Below the pieces are notes generated by a model. That model had not been told where the DNA came from and did no database searches. It worked only from the letters and a program-made list of their open reading frames with translations. The translations under genes and the position numbers were made by a program. Below, piece by piece: positions 34,549 through 42,332 of a DNA stretch of 42,332 nucleotides; the first letter of the stretch is position 1; every line of letters begins with the position of its first letter. Origin of the DNA: Chlamydiota bacterium (GTDB taxonomy: Bacteria; Chlamydiota; Chlamydiia; Chlamydiales; Parachlamydiaceae); NCBI GenBank assembly GCA_013287815.1, contig JABDDC010000011.1:1-42332 (forward strand). Direction: 5' to 3'.

Positions 34549-35302
34549 AAAATCTGAACTCTATAGCTCTCTATGGAAAAGTTGCGATCAACTGCGCGGC
34601 GGTATGGACGCATCGCAATATAAAGACTATGTATTAGTCTTGCTGTTCGTCAAATACGTCTCTGACAGATATGCAGGTCAAAAAGACGCTCTAATTGAGG
34701 TCCCAGTAGGTGGTAGTTTTTCTGACATGGTTGCACTCAAAGGCGATAAAGAAATTGGAGACAGGCTAAACAAAATTATCGGCAAACTCGCTGAAGCTAA
34801 TGAGTTAAAGGGGGTAATTGACGTAGCTGACTTCAATGATGCCGATAAACTTGGTAAAGGAAAGGAGATGGTAGATCGTCTTTCCGATCTCATAGCTACC
34901 TTCAATACGCCAGACTTAGACTTTCGCAATAACCGTTCCGATGGTGATGACATTTTAGGGGACGCTTATGAATACTTAATGCGTCACTTTGCAACCGAGT
35001 CAGGCAAAAGCAAGGGGCAATTTTATACTCCTGCGGAAGTATCGCGCATCATGGCCAAGGTGATCGGAGTTAATACAGCAAAAAGTGCTGACCAAACGAT
35101 CTATGATCCTACTTGTGGGTCAGGCTCTCTGCTTCTAAAGGCTCATGATGAGGCTCGCTCGAATACCGGATTAAATCTTGCCCTCTATGGTCAGGAAAAT
35201 GACAATGCGACTGCTGCGCTTGCAAAAATGAACATGATTCTACACCACTGTCCAACAGCGGAAATCTGGAAAGATAACGTTTTATCAAGCCCTCATTTTA
35301 AG
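34538..35302 (+). pseudogene. hsdM: Type I methyltransferase HsdM, N-terminal half only
   Basis: The first ~250 residues are a good HsdM: helical N-terminal domain (SLWKSCDQLRGGMDASQYKD), LGDAYEYLMRHFA, GQFYTPAEVSRIMAKV and the SAM-binding motif I DPTCGSGSLLLKA (from Asp190). Sequence similarity stops at KDNVLSSPHFKQ, before the catalytic NPPF motif, and the frame ends within a dozen residues. HsdM is normally around 500 aa. A deletion has joined this half to the middle of a fic gene at about 35303, so the product cannot methylate DNA. Confidence 0.9.
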
Positions 35303-35747
35303 CAACCACATGTATCTTTCTCGCTACATTAATCAAAATAAGAGTGAATACTATCGGTTGCTTCAGACGGTACGCGACCAGCAGGAATGGGAAGCCTGGG
35401 TACTCTATATTCTTAAAGGAATCGAACAAACGTCGCGCCAAACCACACGTCTGATACAGGGCATGAGAGACCTTATGCAGAATTATAAACACAAGATGCG
35501 CGAAGAGTTACCCAAAATCTATAGTCAAGATCTATTAAATAATCTTTTTCGACATCCTTATACTAAAATTGAGTTCGTGATGAAAGAGCTGCAAGTAACC
35601 CGCAATACAGCAATGAAATATCTGGATGAACTTGTACGAATTGGCCTGCTTTCCAAGCATAAAAAATGGAAGGAAAATTATTATATGAATGATGCGTTAT
35701 ATAATCTTTTGCTCGATGTGGGGTCAGAAAATAAGGATGTCTCATGA
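35303..35747 (+). pseudogene. Fic family protein, C-terminal half only
   Basis: MYLSRYINQNKSEYYRLLQT (from 35310), then EWVLYILKGIEQTSRQT and LLNNLFRHPYTKIEFVMKEL with a winged-helix end, are the C-terminal part of Fic proteins commonly encoded inside type I restriction loci. The catalytic HPFxxGNGR motif should lie upstream and is gone; in its place is the hsdM fragment. The predicted fragment lacks AMP-transfer activity. An internal ATG at 35310 could still allow its translation as a 145-aa HTH-like protein. Confidence 0.88.
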
Positions 35748-35769
35748 GCAAGAATATTCAAAATTTGGG

Positions 35770-35934
35770 CATGACAGACTCATCATGCACAAGAAATGTC
35801 GATTTATTGTGCATGATGAGTGTCTCATGCACACAAAATCAGCATTTCTTGTGCATGAGACATTCATCATGTATACGAAATGCCAATTTTCTATACATGA
35901 CACGTTCATCATGCACACGATTTCAGGATTTTTT
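35770..35934 (+). repeat. Array of imperfect 42-bp repeats with dyad symmetry
   Basis: Units start at 35785, 35827, 35869 and 35911 (the last partial); a half unit precedes them from 35770. Each unit begins ATGCACACGAAATG or a variant and has the core GTGCATGA...TCATGCAC, an 8-bp inverted repeat with an 8-base spacer, so the array can fold as successive hairpins. One frame is open through the array (35737-35961), encoding 14-residue repeats of the form MHTKCxFxVHDTFI. Whether the DNA or the peptide is selected cannot be told. There are no unique spacers, so it is not a CRISPR. Confidence 0.8.
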
Positions 35935-36021
35935 GCGCAGACCCCATGCAGTATTTCTTAAAAATAGCCCTTCTTTGGGAAAATTATTCAATTACCTAAT
36001 AATTAGAGTTTTAGGAAAACT

Positions 36022-36546
36022 ATGCTAATAATTGCAGAGGATCTAACAAGAAAAATAGACAATGGCGAGGCTGGGAGTCTCGAAGCACCTACTGGCTATA
36101 AGTTGACTGAGTTAGGACTTATACCAGAAGATTGGGAAATCAAAAAACTTCAAGAAAATATCAAGCTTTTATCTGGCCAACATGTTTTAGCTCAAGATTG
36201 CCATGGGAAGGAAACTGGAATACCTTATATCACCGGCCCTGCCGACTTTCCAAATGGCTATATTAAACACACTAAATTCACTAACAAACCCACAACGATT
36301 TGTCATTCAAATGATATTCTGATAACAGTCAAGGGCTCGGGCGCTGGTACCATGGTTCTTGCGAATGGCGAATACTGCATCAGTCGTCAGTTAATGGCTA
36401 TTCGCACCTCTACTTGGAATAACAATTATGTCTATTACTCCTTACTTTTTGACATGTCGTTGTTAGAATCTGCGGCTACTGGATTAATTCCAGGATTGTC
36501 TCGTAGTGATATATTAGAAAAACAAATATTAATCCCCCCCCCTTGA
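36022..36546 (+). pseudogene. hsdS: HsdS specificity subunit, first half, off at a C9 tract
   Basis: The first target-recognition domain (LGLIPEDWEIKKLQENIKLL, ITVKGSGAGTMVLANGEYCI, SRQLMAIRT) runs to LEKQILIPPP and stops at TGA 36544-36546. The following sequence, in another frame, is the expected continuation LDQQQAIAASLSDIDSLITN (central coiled coil). One extra C in the C9 run at 36534-36542 would restore the frame. HsdS dictates the DNA target of type I enzymes. With hsdM and hsdR broken, the subunit is probably not functional now. Confidence 0.88.
36534..36542 (+). repeat. C9 homopolymer inside hsdS
   Basis: Nine C residues lie exactly where the hsdS frame is lost; ten would give IPPPLDQQQAI in one frame. 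Homopolymers of this kind are classic slipped-strand switches. A sequencing miscall or simple decay are alternatives. Confidence 0.85.
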
Positions 36547-36646
36547 TCAGCAACAAGCCATTGCAGCCTCCCTTAGCGACATCGATTCACTAATCACTAA
36601 CCTCGATCAGCTTATTGCCAAGAAGCGCGATATCAAGCAGGCCGCA

Positions 36647-39211
36647 ATGCAGCAGCTACTTACCGGCACGCAACGCCTCCCTGGATTTAGCGATGAGTGG
36701 AAGAAGAATTGTATAGGAGATATATTTCAGTTTTTGAGCACTGCGAATAATCCAAGAAGTGACCTTTCCGAACATGGTGACATTGGATATTTACACTATG
36801 GAGATATTCATGGAGGCACATCGCCGTTTTTAGATTGTTCCAAAAAAACAATGCCTTACATTGAGCTGCAAAAGATAAAAAACCTACCCTTTCTAGAAGA
36901 GGGAGATCTTGTAATAGCAGATGCGTCTGAAGATTATGAAGGGATCGGGAAAAGCGTTGAGATTTTAAACATCAACAATAAAAAAATAGTAGCAGGTTTA
37001 CACACTTTTCTGCTGCGTGGGAATAAAAGTATCGTTGCAGATGGGTTTAAAGGATATATTCAATTTATACCTTCTCTTCGCACGGACATAGTTAGGCTTG
37101 CTACCGGTATCTCGGTCTATGGGATTTCAGAAAACAATCATTTTGCAATTGCTGAAGAAGTAACCGTCAAAGGAAATGACCCTAAAGCATATACAAAGCG
37201 ACCCGATATCGTTATATACGTCAACGGCATAGCCTTAGGTGTTATTGAGCTTAAACGATCTACCGTGTCAGTTTCTGAAGGAATCCGTCAAAACTTAGAT
37301 AATCAAAAATCGATCTTTATTCAGCATTTTTTCTCGACGATGCAGTTGATAATGGCCGGGAATGATACTGAAGGTCTCCGCTATGGTACCATTGAAACAC
37401 CAGAAAAATATTACTTAACCTGGAAAGAGGAAAGTCCCACAAAGAATGCTCTCGATCGTCATCTTATCCAAGTATGCAACAAAGTGCGATTCCTAGAGCT
37501 CATTCACGACTACATCGTCTTTGATGCCTGCATTAAAAAAGTGTGCCGACCTAATCAGTATTTTGGAATCCGTGCAACGCAGGATTATCTAAAACGCCGT
37601 GAAGGAGGCATTATTTGGCACACCCAGGGTTCAGGCAAAAGCTTGACGATGGTATGGCTGGCAAAGTGGATACGTGAAAACCTACCGGATGCCAGGGTTC
37701 TTATCATCACAGACCGCACTGATTTAGACGATCAAATCGAAAAAACCTTTAAAGGGGTCAAAGAGGAAATTTATCGTACAAAGAGCGGCGTTGATCTACT
37801 TTCGATTTTGAATGACACGACCCCTTGGCTTGTTTGCTCATTGATCCATAAATTCGGCGGAAAGGATGAGGATGAAAAAGGTACAGACATCAAGAGTTAT
37901 ATTGATGAAATAAAAAAGGCTCTACCTTCCAATTTTGTGGCAAAGGGTGACTTTTATGTATTTGTTGACGAGTGCCACCGTACCCAATCAGGCGACTTGC
38001 ATAATGCCATGAAAGCTCTTTTACCGGAGGCCATCTTTCTCGGATTTACTGGAACTCCACTACTTGAAAAAGTTCGCAACGAAGTGAAACTGGCTAGCGG
38101 GGACTACATTGATCTCAAAATGTATGAGCCTGCTATGCGTCACCTCATCGATGCTTATATACGTGCAGAAGAGAGTGAGAAAATCTCCGCTTTCGATGAC
38201 ATGTCGTTAATCCAACTAATAGTTGAGCGTGGCCCTGAGGCGGTAAATTCACTCCCAAAAAGTCTGCAAAAGAAAGAAGCCGTTGAATGGATTCAATCGC
38301 ATCGCCTGGATGGTGTCATCGTTCATGAACGTAATGGAGCTATTCATCTACGCTCACGACCAAGTCATTGCATTTGGAATATTAAAGCACATGAATTCGC
38401 ATTAGCACCCTCTGAAGGTAAAATTGATCCTCTTGTGAGAGTCATTGGAGAGAATAAACCAGGTCAATGTATATGGGCATTCATTAATGGTATCGATAAT
38501 ACTAAAGACGAGGCTTTAGAAGCAGCGAAACGAATTTCTACAGCGGCGAAGGGAGAGCAAGTTTTATCCATGCCTAACGATACGATTTGGTGGCCTATAG
38601 ATTTTCTTTTGTGCATTATTCTAAAAACCTCTGCTGATACACCCATCATCACATGGACTGTAAAATTTCTGAAATATCTTCTAACTCTTGCTAAACAGAA
38701 AACAGATTCACCTCAGGTGATCATTTTCTTGCATAGTCAAGGGGCCATTTTTATCGAACATGCTATAGAATTACTCACTCCGAACGAACGAAAACAGCTC
38801 CGCATTTTTACATTTGACGGAGGATCTTTCATTCCACCCGGAAAATGTCATCCTGACTCTCACAACTATGCTAGCGCTGCTGATTTTGTGTGTCGTTTTA
38901 GTTCCCCAAATCTTCAGTTATTAGCCCTAGAACGTTACTACGGCTATAAAGAAGGATTAAATGACGAAAAAATAATAGCTCGATTGGCATTCAAAGATGC
39001 TATTTTCCATCTAGATTCCAATAATCTGAAAGTGATGGAACATTATATTAAGCAACGTACAACACATTACGAAAATGAATTTTCTAAAATTAGCAATCTG
39101 ACAATTTTAGATCCTGATCCAGACTCTAAATTCAAGCATAGATTAGACAGCGAGTGTTATCAAAAAGTGATTCAACAAGTCATAAAAAAATATCAAAAAG
39201 CGATCCCTTAA
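36647..39211 (+). CDS. Chimeric ORF: HsdS C-half, HsdR fragments and DUF687-like domain
   Basis: One 854-aa frame joins three unrelated parts. About 1-160: the HsdS coiled coil end and second recognition domain (QLLTGTQRLPGFSDEW to GISVYGIS). About 160-545: HsdR, entering at NNHFAIAEEVTVKGND with the nuclease motif VIELKR, motor Walker A HTQGSGKSLTM, VDECHRTQSG and GFTGTPLL. After GTPLLEK (about 38070) it jumps to the HsdR C-terminal helical block GDYIDLKMYEPAMRHLIDAY, so most of the second motor lobe is deleted. About 546-854: a different protein with AFINGID, VIIFLHSQGAIFIEHA and many hydrophobic helices, resembling the chlamydial DUF687/α-β hydrolase-like family. The real hsdS frame enters upstream of the ATG at about 36543. 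Restriction activity is unlikely; the last domain might still be made. Confidence 0.8.
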   Translation: MQQLLTGTQRLPGFSDEWKKNCIGDIFQFLSTANNPRSDLSEHGDIGYLHYGDIHGGTSPFLDCSKKTMPYIELQKIKNLPFLEEGDLVIADASEDYEGIGKSVEILNINNKKIVAGLHTFLLRGNKSIVADGFKGYIQFIPSLRTDIVRLATGISVYGISENNHFAIAEEVTVKGNDPKAYTKRPDIVIYVNGIALGVIELKRSTVSVSEGIRQNLDNQKSIFIQHFFSTMQLIMAGNDTEGLRYGTIETPEKYYLTWKEESPTKNALDRHLIQVCNKVRFLELIHDYIVFDACIKKVCRPNQYFGIRATQDYLKRREGGIIWHTQGSGKSLTMVWLAKWIRENLPDARVLIITDRTDLDDQIEKTFKGVKEEIYRTKSGVDLLSILNDTTPWLVCSLIHKFGGKDEDEKGTDIKSYIDEIKKALPSNFVAKGDFYVFVDECHRTQSGDLHNAMKALLPEAIFLGFTGTPLLEKVRNEVKLASGDYIDLKMYEPAMRHLIDAYIRAEESEKISAFDDMSLIQLIVERGPEAVNSLPKSLQKKEAVEWIQSHRLDGVIVHERNGAIHLRSRPSHCIWNIKAHEFALAPSEGKIDPLVRVIGENKPGQCIWAFINGIDNTKDEALEAAKRISTAAKGEQVLSMPNDTIWWPIDFLLCIILKTSADTPIITWTVKFLKYLLTLAKQKTDSPQVIIFLHSQGAIFIEHAIELLTPNERKQLRIFTFDGGSFIPPGKCHPDSHNYASAADFVCRFSSPNLQLLALERYYGYKEGLNDEKIIARLAFKDAIFHLDSNNLKVMEHYIKQRTTHYENEFSKISNLTILDPDPDSKFKHRLDSECYQKVIQQVIKKYQKAIP

Positions 39212-40545
39212 TGGATATCACCAATCATATAGCTACATTTTCTAAAAGGATTGTTCTTGTTGTCATTGTGTTGATAACAAGCTCTTGTCCTGCTTGTTGT
39301 GAAGAAAGTCAATTTGACACATATGAAGGGCTCACTGAAACACAATACAAAAACCATATCAAGGAATTTCAAAGAGCTTTTGGAAAGCAAATAGAAAGCG
39401 AATTCAATCTAAAGTGGGTAGAGGGTGGTTTTGTACATAATTTTTCTAACGATCAACCCGAGTTCTATGCTTATCGTCGAGCGACACTTGAGGAGGCGAG
39501 AACTCTTGTATTAGTTCTAATACACAAACTTTCCCTAGCAATTAGGGAAGATCCAATAATGCTTTCCTATCTTAACAAATTGTCTTTAACTCCTGATACC
39601 ATGGGAGTGAATATTCAATTTGCCTATTTACACAATTGGAGTTATGACGATGGTAGCATCGATAGCGTTTACTCCTATCACTCCAAGGAAGATACAAATA
39701 GTGTTAAAAAATTATATTTTCAATATACCTCAACAGACCCATTTGGCGACTTTTCAACTCATGATAATTCGGTCTATACTCGCATTGAAGAGTCTTTTGA
39801 AGATGCTACCAAACTTCACGCTGCAACAGCCATCACAAATCCGGCTATTCACCAGACTGCGGGTTTTGAAGATGAACTAATTCAAATTCTAGCTTCTTTT
39901 GAAACAGAGATGAAAAAAAAATATGGCTTGCGCTTTCGTTCCAGCGGATGGATGGTAGCTGGAAAACCTACACCCAACATCTTGGAAATTCGAACTAAAT
40001 GCACATACCTTCATTCCGTCGACAACCGAGAAGCCAGAGAACTCATTTTGCTAATAGCTGAAGATTTACTTAATACTCTCAACGATAGTGAAGCACTTAG
40101 ACCCTATCTAGAGGAATATCCATTTCCAGCACGCCGATTGAAGTTGCGTATGCTTTTTAGAAAAGAAAAATATTTTGTTGGAGACGTGCCTTACTACGAT
40201 GAAAGCATGGAGAGCGTTGTACTTAGTGATGATATCATTACCTATTATCATCACATTCCAGATGCTAAAGATTCCAATATGCACGATAGAGTCGTCTATG
40301 CACAAGAATCTTACCAAGAAGCTCAAAAGACCTTTGAAAACACACCTCCACCAACTCTATTTAAGAAAGCTACTAAAGGAATAAAAAACTTCATCTCTAG
40401 TACCATTCATTTTTTGGACTTGGCAGTTATTGTGTTTTTCATGTTCTTATTGCTTATGGTAACCACAGGAGGTTGGCTATTAATAATCCCTGTTATCATA
40501 TTTTTTATTTTACGTCGACGACGCACTCCCTCACAAGAAGATTAA
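39211..40545 (+). CDS. Secreted, internally duplicated, C-terminally membrane-anchored protein
   Basis: Start at ATG 39211, overlapping the preceding stop (TAATG); a GTG at 39154 is less likely because a signal peptide begins right after 39211 (basic end, then RIVLVVIVLITSS, cleavage near CCEES). The 444-aa protein contains two similar ~150-residue domains: the first with GKQIESEFNLKWVEGGFVHN and EARTLVLVLIHKL, the second with EMKKKYGLRFRSSGWMVAG and EARELILLIAEDL; both end with a YTRIEESFEDA / YAQESYQEA-type segment. A hydrophobic span (about residues 400-430) and RRRR tail follow. It would face the periplasm or, if the last helix is in the outer face, be anchored at the envelope. The family is not recognised. 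Confidence 0.8.
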   Translation: MDITNHIATFSKRIVLVVIVLITSSCPACCEESQFDTYEGLTETQYKNHIKEFQRAFGKQIESEFNLKWVEGGFVHNFSNDQPEFYAYRRATLEEARTLVLVLIHKLSLAIREDPIMLSYLNKLSLTPDTMGVNIQFAYLHNWSYDDGSIDSVYSYHSKEDTNSVKKLYFQYTSTDPFGDFSTHDNSVYTRIEESFEDATKLHAATAITNPAIHQTAGFEDELIQILASFETEMKKKYGLRFRSSGWMVAGKPTPNILEIRTKCTYLHSVDNREARELILLIAEDLLNTLNDSEALRPYLEEYPFPARRLKLRMLFRKEKYFVGDVPYYDESMESVVLSDDIITYYHHIPDAKDSNMHDRVVYAQESYQEAQKTFENTPPPTLFKKATKGIKNFISSTIHFLDLAVIVFFMFLLLMVTTGGWLLIIPVIIFFILRRRRTPSQED

Positions 40546-40574
40546 GGTATTTTGGTGATATAAGCTATGGGATC

Positions 40575-41408
40575 AAATTATTGGTCATGCACAAAATTTG
40601 CTGATTGGGTTCGAGGCACGCCCAAGAGCAGGATGACCATTGGTAAGACAGCATCTATTTTTTCGTGATCACCTCTAATTACTGTCGGTTGATGATCATA
40701 GCCAAGAGCCTTGAGGTTATCATAACCATACCAGCCATCAGTAATCACTCGGCTTCCAGTTAACACAGATTCCCTAACAAACTTATCAAGAGTGGCTTTC
40801 TTCCTATCAGTGATTATAGCAAGCCTAAGTCTGCCGGCGTATACTTTTCTCTCACATTTCTACGGTGTTTATCAAGAGTTCGAACCTCAACGGCAGCTCC
40901 AACTAAAACTTTATGAGTCATGCCATGCCCTTCACCACGTGTTTTTCCGCCGACAAATGCTTCGTCCACCTCTACATGACCGTCTGATCCAATTAAATCT
41001 CGGTCCGGTCTTACTGTTGCAATCCTCAACTTGTGGAGCATCTGGAATGCCGTTTCGTACCGATTAAGTCCAAGCTGGCGTTGAAATTGAGTCGCAGAAA
41101 TCCCAGGCGTATAACTTGTTACCAAGTAGGCAGCCCAAAACCAAGTTTGTAGAGGCATTCTGGAGTCTTGCATTACCGTGCCGGCAGTAAGACGATTGTC
41201 AGCACCACAGCTTCTACAACGCAAAACGGTGATTCGCTTTGCAAAACGATAAGGCTCTCCAGCTAAACCACATCGTTGACAGACGAATCCATCTGGCCAA
41301 CGTAGCTTTTCTAGATATGCGACACAAGCAGATTCGTTGGGAAAAGTATTTTAAAAGTCGAGCAAAGTCTCTGGGAATGAGGGTGAGTTCATAGCTCGAC
41401 TCTAGCAC
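40575..41408 (-). pseudogene. IS1595-family (ISXO2-like) transposase, frameshifted
   Basis: Three frames carry successive parts. N-terminal: CVAYLEKLRWPDGFVCQRCG (readable at about 41350-41230 with a frame change from the ORF start), the zinc ribbon. Middle (41224-40814): LRCRSCGADNRLTAGTVMQD, TWFWAAYLVTSY, VEVDEAFVGGKTRGEG, the first catalytic acids and typical HVEVDEA motif. C-terminal (about 40810-40578): ATLDKFVRESVLTGSRVITD, GWYGYDNL, DAVLPM. At least two frameshifts separate them, so no active enzyme results. The element lies between the duplicated envelope protein and an unknown gene. Confidence 0.9.
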
Positions 41409-41465
41409 ACCTTGATTTTGGGTGTCAACCGGAGATCAACCATTAAACGGGTCAGGGAGCGCTTC

Positions 41466-42332
41466 TCATTGCATCTGAAAATATTTAAGCAGGGTAGTAC
41501 TATAGCTTTCAGGTCCCACATCTGGAAAATCAAGACCGTGAAATTTGATGTGGTGTTCGGTATTATATCTTGCTATGCCGATGTTGTGAAAATCAACGGA
41601 ATAGTTTAGCTCTGGACGATTTGCAGCAAATTTGGCAATAAACTCGATGGTATTCATCACTGGAGCATTAGTTATCTCTATATAAAATGTGTCATTATCT
41701 TTGCAAAACATCAATCCTCCACTATGATCATACTTCATTCTTTCGGCTCCAGAACCACTACTTCCCGGAAATTTAACCATATTTTGCAGATGGGCAGTAG
41801 CATTTGGGCCAAAATAACCAATTTCTTCAAGTTGAAGGCTAAGTGTTTTAAGCTCGGTAAATTCATGGAGTTTTTCCAATAGCATTTTGCTATTTTTCCA
41901 TCCTTCCCATATAGGACTTTTTCTCTTAACGAATACGTCCGGAAACAAATCATCCAGCCAGGAACTTTCATGATGGGTAGTAAAGTGTAGCGATGATAGA
42001 TCTCTGGGAATTAAATCGATCACCTTGTTGAAAAGCTGATTTGAGGTACATTTCGTGAAAAATGTTATTTGCGATTGGGGTTCCAGTAGATAAAAAGCCT
42101 TTTGGAAGCGCTCAATTTCGGTCAGATCGATCATTTCAGTGTCTTGCGCTTTAATCAGCAGATATTCAATGAGATCATTCTGCCTGGCCTTCAAAGCTTT
42201 TTCGTTTTCATTTAATTGATGGTAAGCCATGTCCACTTTCAGCCAAACCACGCTGTCAACGATTTCATTGATTTGCTTCACATCTTTGTATTTGTAGTAA
42301 GCAATGGCAAAGGTGCAAGGGAATACCAAAGT
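41466..42332 (-). CDS. Unrecognised protein, 5' end outside window
   Basis: The frame is open to the window edge on the minus strand; no credible start is seen (the first codon available is TTG at 42329), so the gene probably continues. The visible ~288 residues are helical at the start (FQKAFYLLEPQSQITFFTKC) and then mixed, with KTLSLQLEEIGYF suggesting a leucine-rich-repeat-like segment, but I cannot assign a family. It ends at 41466 with HGLDFPDVGPESYS and a short tail. It is downstream of a dead IS1595 on the same strand. Confidence 0.65.
   Translation of the reverse strand, partial: TLVFPCTFAIAYYKYKDVKQINEIVDSVVWLKVDMAYHQLNENEKALKARQNDLIEYLLIKAQDTEMIDLTEIERFQKAFYLLEPQSQITFFTKCTSNQLFNKVIDLIPRDLSSLHFTTHHESSWLDDLFPDVFVKRKSPIWEGWKNSKMLLEKLHEFTELKTLSLQLEEIGYFGPNATAHLQNMVKFPGSSGSGAERMKYDHSGGLMFCKDNDTFYIEITNAPVMNTIEFIAKFAANRPELNYSVDFHNIGIARYNTEHHIKFHGLDFPDVGPESYSTTLLKYFQMQ

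Noticed and set aside
35770-35934. CRISPR array
   Set aside because: The 42-bp units are contiguous and have no unique spacers, and no cas gene is present.
41466-42329. Complete gene starting at TTG 42329
   Set aside because: The frame has no stop before the window edge, so the start is probably outside.

Overview
The window looks like a chromosomal segment of an environmental (Parachlamydiales-type) chlamydia. The main reasons are a dnaA preceded by a small protein plus TPR protein pair (the arrangement I recall as CT273-CT274-dnaA2 in Chlamydia), a complete β-carbonic anhydrase, a giant DUF3638-like ATPase, a DUF687-like domain, and many decayed insertion sequences next to otherwise ordinary housekeeping genes. 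Genus cannot be fixed from sequence alone.

Layout. 1-2140: the 3' part of a DDE transposase, then two small non-coding elements built of inverted repeats. 2144-13306: core genes: the small-protein/TPR pair, a PseC-like aminotransferase, dnaA, a comF plus kinase-like pair, a 1237-aa AsmA/TamB-type envelope protein, an unknown 164-aa protein and β-carbonic anhydrase. 13307-14534: an internally deleted IS66-like transposase abutting the end of the carbonic anhydrase gene. 14811-23618: one 2935-aa ORF with a P-loop and helicase-like motifs. 23700-25960: a nest of wreckage (a 3' gene fragment, a perfect hairpin, a deleted IS66 transposase and a 5'-truncated group II intron that keeps domain V). 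26060-33102: an intact accessory block: SNF2 helicase, a SWIM/HTH protein, the AbiEi/AbiEii type IV toxin-antitoxin pair with a clear palindromic operator, and recD, with the last three tightly spaced. 33350: tRNA-Thr(CGT). 33572-40545: a decayed island: primase fragment, two HTH proteins and a type I restriction locus collapsed by deletions (HsdM fragment, Fic fragment, a 42-bp repeat array, and HsdS interrupted at a C9 tract and then fused in frame to HsdR and to a DUF687-like domain), followed by a secreted, internally duplicated membrane protein. 40575-41408: a frameshifted IS1595-family transposase. 41466-end: an unrecognised partial gene.

How it fits together. The most distinctive non-coding signal is a family of small palindromic elements whose ends are CTGAGATTCGGAGTAGG and its complement. 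Two copies (227 and 228 bp) are flanked by perfect 8-bp direct repeats, so they are mobile miniature elements (MITEs). A larger 342-bp hairpin and a truncated copy share the ends. The accessory block combines nucleic-acid remodelling (SNF2, SWIM, RecD) with abortive infection (AbiE) and a dead type I system, as expected of a defence-rich region beside a tRNA gene. The strongest candidates for something undescribed are the MITE family, the giant ATPase, the AbiE-recD coupling, the 42-bp dyad array and the HsdS-HsdR-DUF687 fusion ORF.
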